Source: Ustilaginoidea virens (Eukaryota; Ascomycota; Sordariomycetes; Hypocreales; Clavicipitaceae). From it: a DNA stretch of 64,000 bases. Location: contig NC_057318.1 in assembly GCF_000687475.1 (NCBI RefSeq), positions 3,224,001 to 3,288,000 on the forward strand, in the 5' to 3' direction. The position numbers and the translations under genes are program-made. Below are positions 58,746 through 64,000 of this stretch, piece after piece. Position 1 is the first letter of the stretch; every line of letters begins with the position of its first letter. The notes below the pieces were generated by a model. The model saw nothing but the letters and a program-made list of their open reading frames with translations, searched no databases and was not told the DNA's origin.

Positions 58746-59600
58746 GTATAAGTATCAAGGCTGCTTTTTTGCTTAGTTTAAAAAGAAGAAACCCCCCCCG
58801 CCACGGTTAGAAGTTAAGGATAATAGGTTAAATTAGTGATAATAGGGTGTTATATATAAATAGATTAGCTTAGATAGTAATTAAATATGCCTTTTACTAT
58901 AATACTAATATATAATAGGATACGATTAACGACTAACGACTGACGACTAATAATAACTACTAGCGACTATCGACTATGAACGATTTATACTAACCTACGC
59001 CGAACGACCGACCGACCGACCGACTGAAATAATTAAGACTATTATACTAACCTAATTACTGTTCTGTGTGTATTAGGGGCTTCGGTTACTTAGTGATTTA
59101 GGTTGTAATGTATTGCCTTGGGTTATCAGACTGGTGCCTAAGGCGGCTGTATTGTTTATACAGTATTAAGTCCTAGCTAGCCGCCCAATTAATACCTCTC
59201 TAATCTGGTGAGGGTAACTCCTATTTTTATTAATAGAATATATATTACGCGATATCTTAGATATTATAGTTATGCGGCGATATTACACAATATCTTCCAG
59301 CAGTAAAGGAGCTATATTCCTAAGTAAGAATATAATGCAAAATATCGTCAATTTAATTGCACGTAAGGAAAGAAAGTAAAGCACACTTACGAGTTTTAGT
59401 ACTTCTGTGTATATTAAGGTTGTACATTTAAATCCTATACGTGCGATTTTTTTTTATAAAAAATGGGGCTATAGTAAAAATAACCTGACTAATTAGATTG
59501 TAATTTTTTGGAGAAAAGTGGGGCCGCAAAAAAATTAATCCCGACCTATAAATACACTCATAGGGCTCCTCCGCTTTTCCTGTGCCTTTGAGACCGAAGA
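58746..59600. other. AT-rich border DNA, no gene seen
   Basis: Transition between the repeat block and gene DNA. It contains a C8 run near 58791, ACGACT-type short repeats (58923-58950), a CGAC tetranucleotide run (about 59004-59024) and no recognisable coding sequence or LTR end pair. Some of it may be older repeat remnants. Confidence 0.5.
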
Positions 59601-60749
59601 ATTCGGCGGCACCCTAGTATATGCGGTTTCTCAGAAGAGTTCCAATCAAAGGACTTGCACGCCTCCTCTACCCAAGTCAGCAGCTAGGCAATGAATGACT
59701 CGTCCGAAATCTGTAGCTGCTCCTGTCAAGCGTTGTCAAGGCGCTGCTCGGTGATCAGTTGGGGAGTCGGACAAGTCGCGCATCAAGATTTGCCAGCCAT
59801 CAATTGTAATTGGCTGCGGGGTGCGGGGCCTGCCGAAATTTCAACCGTCCAATCGGCACCGCTAGACCCTACGTGGGATGGGGTCCAGGCCAGGGTTATC
59901 AGACCCCATCCAGCCATTACTGAATATCACTGGTCCCGGAAGCGCCAAAAGTCGAGGTGCATGAGATGTGGTGACTCTTGTAGCCAGTAGCAAGCCGCAA
60001 GTCATGCCGGCTTCATCACAACTACGTCCGGTGCGGAAGCTTCGATATTGGGGGTTGGGGGGGGGGGGAGACACCATGTCTGTCTGGCACCCACAGTCAA
60101 GCAGTACGGAGTACGGAGTACGGAGTACGAAATACGTATTCCGTCGATACCGAGTACGGATACGTCACTGCGGGTACAGGACAGCTGCGACAGCTGCCAG
60201 CTCATCCAGGGGTCGGAGAGGGAGAGCTGGAAACATTGAACGGCAGGAACGCTCCCAGGACTACTACATACCTCAAGAGGCTCGAGGCTCAGAGGCTCAG
60301 AGGCTCAGAAGCTCAGACCACCTCTCGCCCTCGCATTGGGAACATGAACCCGTGGAACACACAACACCTGCTTTTCATTCCACGGCCCCAAGGCGCTTGT
60401 GCATGGTCGAGATCTGAAGGGCCGGTCCGGTTCACTGCATCCTGCAACTCGAGATATCAGAACCAGCCCTCTCTGTGCCCTTGGCTGTGCGGCAAGGCGG
60501 GACTCTCTGTGTCGCTTCGGCCCAAAAGAAAACCGCGCTATAACAGAGCTCTGAAGACGTCGATGCCCAGTTTGCCGGGTCTCGACCCCGAATTCTTGCT
60601 TTCAGGAACTGCATGACATCCATTGACATCCGCGGATATCGTTTCCAGCCCCCTCAGCCTTATCTGGTGCTTGCCGACGAGCGCCTGACTGCCTGCTCAG
60701 CTGTGGACACAACTCGAAGCAGTGGCAGGAGAGGGAGTCTCTGAAGAAC
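59601..60749. other. Gene-type intergenic region upstream of the membrane-protein gene
   Basis: Base composition changes to about even here. Open frames occur on both strands (for example 59968-60417 plus) but overlap each other and contain simple repeats, so I do not call a gene. Features: a 12-G run at 60057-60068, an AGTACGG tandem at 60103-60129 and a GAGGCTCA-type tandem at 60277-60316. The promoter of the next gene should lie here; no TATA box is claimed. Confidence 0.55.
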
Positions 60750-62282
60750 ATGCTGCGACTCATTAGTTCGATATTCGCCTCGCTGGCAGCAGTGCAAGCC
60801 ATTCTTTGTCCCTCGGGCTCACAATGTGCTGCCAAATGCGGCAACGTTCTGGCCGCCACCTCGCCGGATGACCTGGTTTGCGAGCAAGCCGCATTCTCCA
60901 ACAACCCAACGGGACAGTTGTTTGCGGGATGCGTCGACTGCCAGAGGTCGAGCGCATACTTTAGAGGGAACGACAGTGACGTCCAGTCCATGTTGTGTAT
61001 GTTTTGACCATCTGTGATTTCCGAGACAGAAAGAGGTGCTAAGACAAGTGATGCATAACAGACAACATTCGATACGCCCTCTCGTATTGCGTTTGGGGTT
61101 CTGTGCCGGTTAAGAACCCCCAAGTGGTTGACACCCCATGCATCACATCGTAAGTCCATCTTGGTCTGTTTCCCGCATGGGACTTGATTGACACTTGTCC
61201 AGAAAAGCATGCGGTCCCTTTAGAGACGCCGTTCAGTTCATGAACTTGTCCACGCAATACGATGCTTATCAGTACTGTGACGTTTGGCCGACCAATGACG
61301 CTCTCGACTTTCAAGGCTGCACCGAGTGTCTTCAAGCCGAGGGGAGACAATACATGGGCAATTGTGAGTGTCCTCTAGAGCCAGAAACTATTCCTTATCT
61401 CGTGTGTACTCATGTTTCCTAGTCATCATTGCTCTTCAGGCAGCATGTGTGCAGAAACCCGCAGCTGGGCTCTTTATTGGACTCGGCGGTGAATTGTTCT
61501 CTACAACTGCAGTTCAGATCTCAACGCCAAGTCCAACGGCCATGATCAACCCTGCCTGGTTTGATCATGGTGCTATTACGCTTGGATGCAAGGTGGGCAT
61601 CGCTTTTGGATGCTTGGTCGGTCTTCTTATTCTTGTTGGCTGCGGCATTGTCTGGAACGGTAAACGAAGACGCCGTGCTTATTTGCGCACGCTCGATGCG
61701 AAGTATTCTCCTCCCAAGAGCTGGCCAACACCGGTTGCACGAGGCGAGATGGGGGAAACACAAGGCCAACGACAACAAACGTTCCGCGGCTACGACGACA
61801 CTCCGCTCAGTCAACAGCCTTTGCGTGGATGGGATGACACACCCGTGAGCCAACAACCCCCTCGAGGGGGCTGGGAAGATTCTCCCGTGACGGCAACTTG
61901 CGAGAAACCTTTGCCAAGGTACTTCTCACCTTACTCGAGTCAATACAACAGTCCGATTGGTGCTCAAGAAGGCCAAGCCATGCCGTGGGCACAAGCCGCA
62001 CCGGTGCAGAACCATCATACTGGAGCCGCCGCCACACGTGGTGAGGCTTCCAGTGATTACCAGGCGTCGGGATCTGTCGATAAAGGCAAGGCGAAGGAGG
62101 AGGCTTACGAAATGCATCACGTCGACACAAGCGAAATTGCGACCTCGGGCAGTCACCCGCGTGCCATGGGAAGAAATGAAACGCCTGTGCTCAGCCACCC
62201 AGGTTACGGACGGCAAGGACAAACTGCTTCGGCACGGCAAACAACGACAGGCCATGGGGCAAGTCATGGAAACGCCACATAG
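60750..62282 (+). CDS. Cys-rich single-pass membrane protein (fungal LPXTG-domain-type protein)
   Basis: Four exons (60750-60996, 61062-61149, 61203-61363, 61423-62282) give 451 residues. Introns of 65, 53 and 59 nt have GT..AG ends and join in frame at Tyr83, Ser112 and Phe166. Residues 1-17 look like a signal peptide. The ectodomain (18-222) has 13 Cys, including CPSG at 20, two CxxC pairs (61/64, 151/154) and sequons at Asn74 and Asn126. Residues about 223-243 form one membrane helix, followed by basic KRRRR and a 200-residue Gly/Pro/Gln-rich tail with three RGWDDTPVSQQP-like repeats (287-319). The ectodomain resembles proteins annotated in Aspergillus and Penicillium as LPXTG-domain proteins; no sorting role is proven and no LPXTG motif is obvious. 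The likely place is the plasma membrane facing the wall; the function is unknown. No RIP signs. Confidence 0.85.
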
Positions 62283-62774
62283 GGTGAACCCTTCAATGTG
62301 ATGGACAAGAAAGAATGTCTGATTGATTTTATTGCACGGCGTTGCGGCGTAATCTCTTTTGGAAAAGGTGACTTGGATCTATTGACTGGAAGTTATGCCA
62401 TAGAGTTTGAAATCCAAAACCTGATGCACGCGCAGAATCTAACAAAGACTGGGTCGTCACACCTTTAAGTCGCGAGACGATCTCCACTCAAATTCAACCG
62501 ACTGTGGCTGAGCAGTGTGGCGGGCGCCTTGACATATAACCCGAAGCGGAATAGATTTACTCTGTACCAGCCACAGCCACAATGGCCAGGAGGCAGAAAA
62601 AAAAATCAGAAGGTTTTTTTTTTTTTTTTTTTTTTCTTCAAATCATCGCTGGCAAAACGCAGCAAACGCTTCACCACGAACCTGCAAGCACGCCCTCGTG
62701 AGCCGCCTCCGTACGAGTGTGCAGTATTCATCCGGCTGCAGGATCCCGGTTACATTAAAAGATTCGCGGTGACG
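62283..62774. other. Intergenic region: 3' end of the membrane-protein gene and CBF5 promoter/5' UTR
   Basis: 492 bp between two tandem genes. It contains a 9-A run (62597-62605) and a 22-T run (62614-62635), about 140 bp before the CBF5 start. The frame upstream of the CBF5 ATG stays open to 62517, but its translation there is low-complexity and does not match the conserved N-terminus. No other gene seen. Confidence 0.6.
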
Positions 62775-64000
62775 ATGGAAATCGTCAAAAGTACAAAGGT
62801 GGAGGAGGAGTACACCATCAAGCCGCAGGCCGTGACACCTTCAGTTGACACGAGCTCGTGGCCCCTTCTCCTCAAGAACTACGACAAGCGTGAGTAGCAG
62901 CGCTAGAGGAATGGATAGATTGGTTTCATGGATATATACGGCCCAATTGAGCATCTCCAGGGGGTGGAAACTTGGAACTGACACTTGCTTTGTTTCTGTA
63001 GTGCTTGTCCGAACCGGTCACTTCACACCGATCCCTAATGGCTGCTCCCCTCTGAAGCGGGACATCAAGTCCTACATCAGCTCTGGCGTTATCAACCTGG
63101 ACAAGCCATCGAACCCTTCCAGTCACGAAGTTGTATCCTGGGTGAAGCGTATTCTTCGGTTCGTTGCTCTTCTCACCGCCGGTTTGATGCTAGAAATGCT
63201 TGGCTAAAACTGGGGTTGTGAATAGTGCCGAAAAGACTGGCCACAGCGGTACCCTCGATCCCAAGGTTACTGGCTGCCTGATTGTCTGCATCGACCGCGC
63301 CACCCGTCTCGTCAAGTCCCAGCAGGGTGCGGGAAAGGAGTACGTCTGCGTGATTCGCCTTCACGACAAGTTGCCTGGTGGCCAGGCTCAGCTCGCCCGC
63401 GCACTCGAGACCCTGACTGGCGCCTTGTTCCAGCGTCCTCCTTTGATCTCGGCTGTCAAGCGTCAGCTTCGTATCCGGACCATCCACGAGAGCAAACTGA
63501 TCGAGTTTGACAATGAGCGCCACTTGGGCGTGTTCTGGGTCAGTTGCGAGGCCGGTACCTACATTCGAACTCTTTGCGTGCATCTTGGTCTTCTTCTCGG
63601 CGTTGGCGCCCACATGCAGGAACTGCGTCGTGTCCGCAGTGGTGCCATGGACGAGACCAAGCAGCTGGTTACCTTGCACGATGTGCTTGATGCCCAGTGG
63701 ACCATGGACAACACTCGTGACGAGTCATATCTGCGCAAGGTCATTGCTCCCCTTGAGACTCTGTTGACCTCTTACAAACGAATTGTCGTCAAGGACAGCG
63801 CTGTGAATGCTGTCTGCTACGGGGCCAAGCTGATGCTTCCCGGTCTTTTGAGATATGGTATGCAGGGTTCCCATTTAAACGTTACGTGCCAAAAGGGAAA
63901 AAGGAAAAAAAAAAAAAAAGAAGAAAAAAAGTAATGGAGCTAACATGTTTTTCAGAGGCTGGTATTGAGCACCACGAAGAGGTTGTTCTCATGACCACCA
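62775..64000 (+). CDS. cbf5: H/ACA snoRNP pseudouridine synthase Cbf5 (dyskerin), 3' end outside window
   Basis: Catalytic subunit of H/ACA ribonucleoproteins, which converts uridine to pseudouridine in rRNA and snRNA in the nucleolus and Cajal-type bodies, guided by box H/ACA RNAs with Nop10, Nhp2 and Gar1. Exons 62775-62889, 63002-63158, 63226-63857 and 63956 onward; introns of 112, 67 and 98 nt join in frame. The start MEIVKS has A at -3 and G at +4. The N-terminal DKERIN-like region reads [23 protein letters not shown]. The TruB core has [12 protein letters not shown] with catalytic Asp near residue 102, [23 protein letters not shown] and [12 protein letters not shown]. The PUA domain begins near residue 275 ([25 protein letters not shown]). 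About 316 residues are present of roughly 480-510. Intron 2 has a GTTCGT donor, and intron 3 carries an A-rich run and a GCTAAC branch site. Confidence 0.97.

Noticed and set aside
59691..60417. Possible genes at 59691-59990 and 59968-60417 (plus strand)
   Set aside because: Frames overlap each other and minus-strand frames, include simple repeats and a G-run, and show no domain or clear intron pattern.
60602..61210. 202-codon minus-strand frame opposite the membrane-protein gene
   Set aside because: It covers spliced exons and introns of the plus-strand gene, whose exons join to a clear signal peptide-Cys-rich-TM protein.
63173..63679. 168-codon minus-strand open frame opposite CBF5
   Set aside because: It is a shadow of the conserved CBF5 exon 3.

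Overview
The window comes from a filamentous ascomycete fungus, probably a Eurotiales-type species. The evidence is two intron-containing genes at the right end (introns of 53 to 112 nt with GT..AG ends) and heavy CpA-to-TpA decay of the repeats, as left by repeat-induced point mutation (RIP). Bases 1 to about 58,750 are one AT-rich block of nested LTR retrotransposons. Bases from about 59,600 onward are ordinary gene-bearing DNA.

Five repeat families can be separated, mostly by exact LTR ends (TG..CA, or TA after RIP) and 5-bp target duplications (TSDs). G is Ty3/gypsy, with a 253-bp LTR. A is Ty1/copia, with a 340-bp LTR. B is Ty1/copia, with a 704-bp LTR. C is Ty1/copia related to B, with 683 to 773-bp LTRs. 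T is a 575 to 584-bp mini-LTR element with no coding capacity.

Layout: G1 (minus strand, runs off the left edge to 20788) contains A1 (2841-17492), which contains B1 (3849-11325); G1 also carries a solo B LTR (18674-19400). G1 appears to sit in the 5' LTR of C1 (20789-26837, plus strand), which carries a solo C LTR (24815-25497) and is cut by G2 (26838-29206, minus). G2 contains T1 (27860-28434). Next comes a minus-strand array LTR-C2-LTR-C4-LTR (29207-58647) in which two C elements share the middle LTR. C2 is interrupted by A2 (30198-37483) and C3 (40146-47612), and C4 by T2 (56060-56643). A 98-bp piece of an A LTR (58648-58745) closes the block.

No retrotransposon has an intact gag-pol. 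Stops are mostly TAG/TAA at expected Gln or Trp codons, and active-site changes include YLDD to YLND, integrase Asp to Asn and Glu to Lys. C3 is the best preserved and keeps its integrase D-D-E codons.

Two genes lie on the plus strand at the right. The first (60750-62282, four exons) encodes a Cys-rich, single-pass membrane protein of the type usually annotated in Aspergillus and Penicillium as LPXTG-domain protein. The second (62775 to beyond 64000) is CBF5, the H/ACA snoRNP pseudouridine synthase.

The most interesting item is family T. It has LTR-like repeats with TSDs, a tRNA-like Pol III A box in the repeats and a perfect B box inside. The primer-site position is perfectly complementary, over 14 nt, to a segment of its own LTR, which suggests self-priming.
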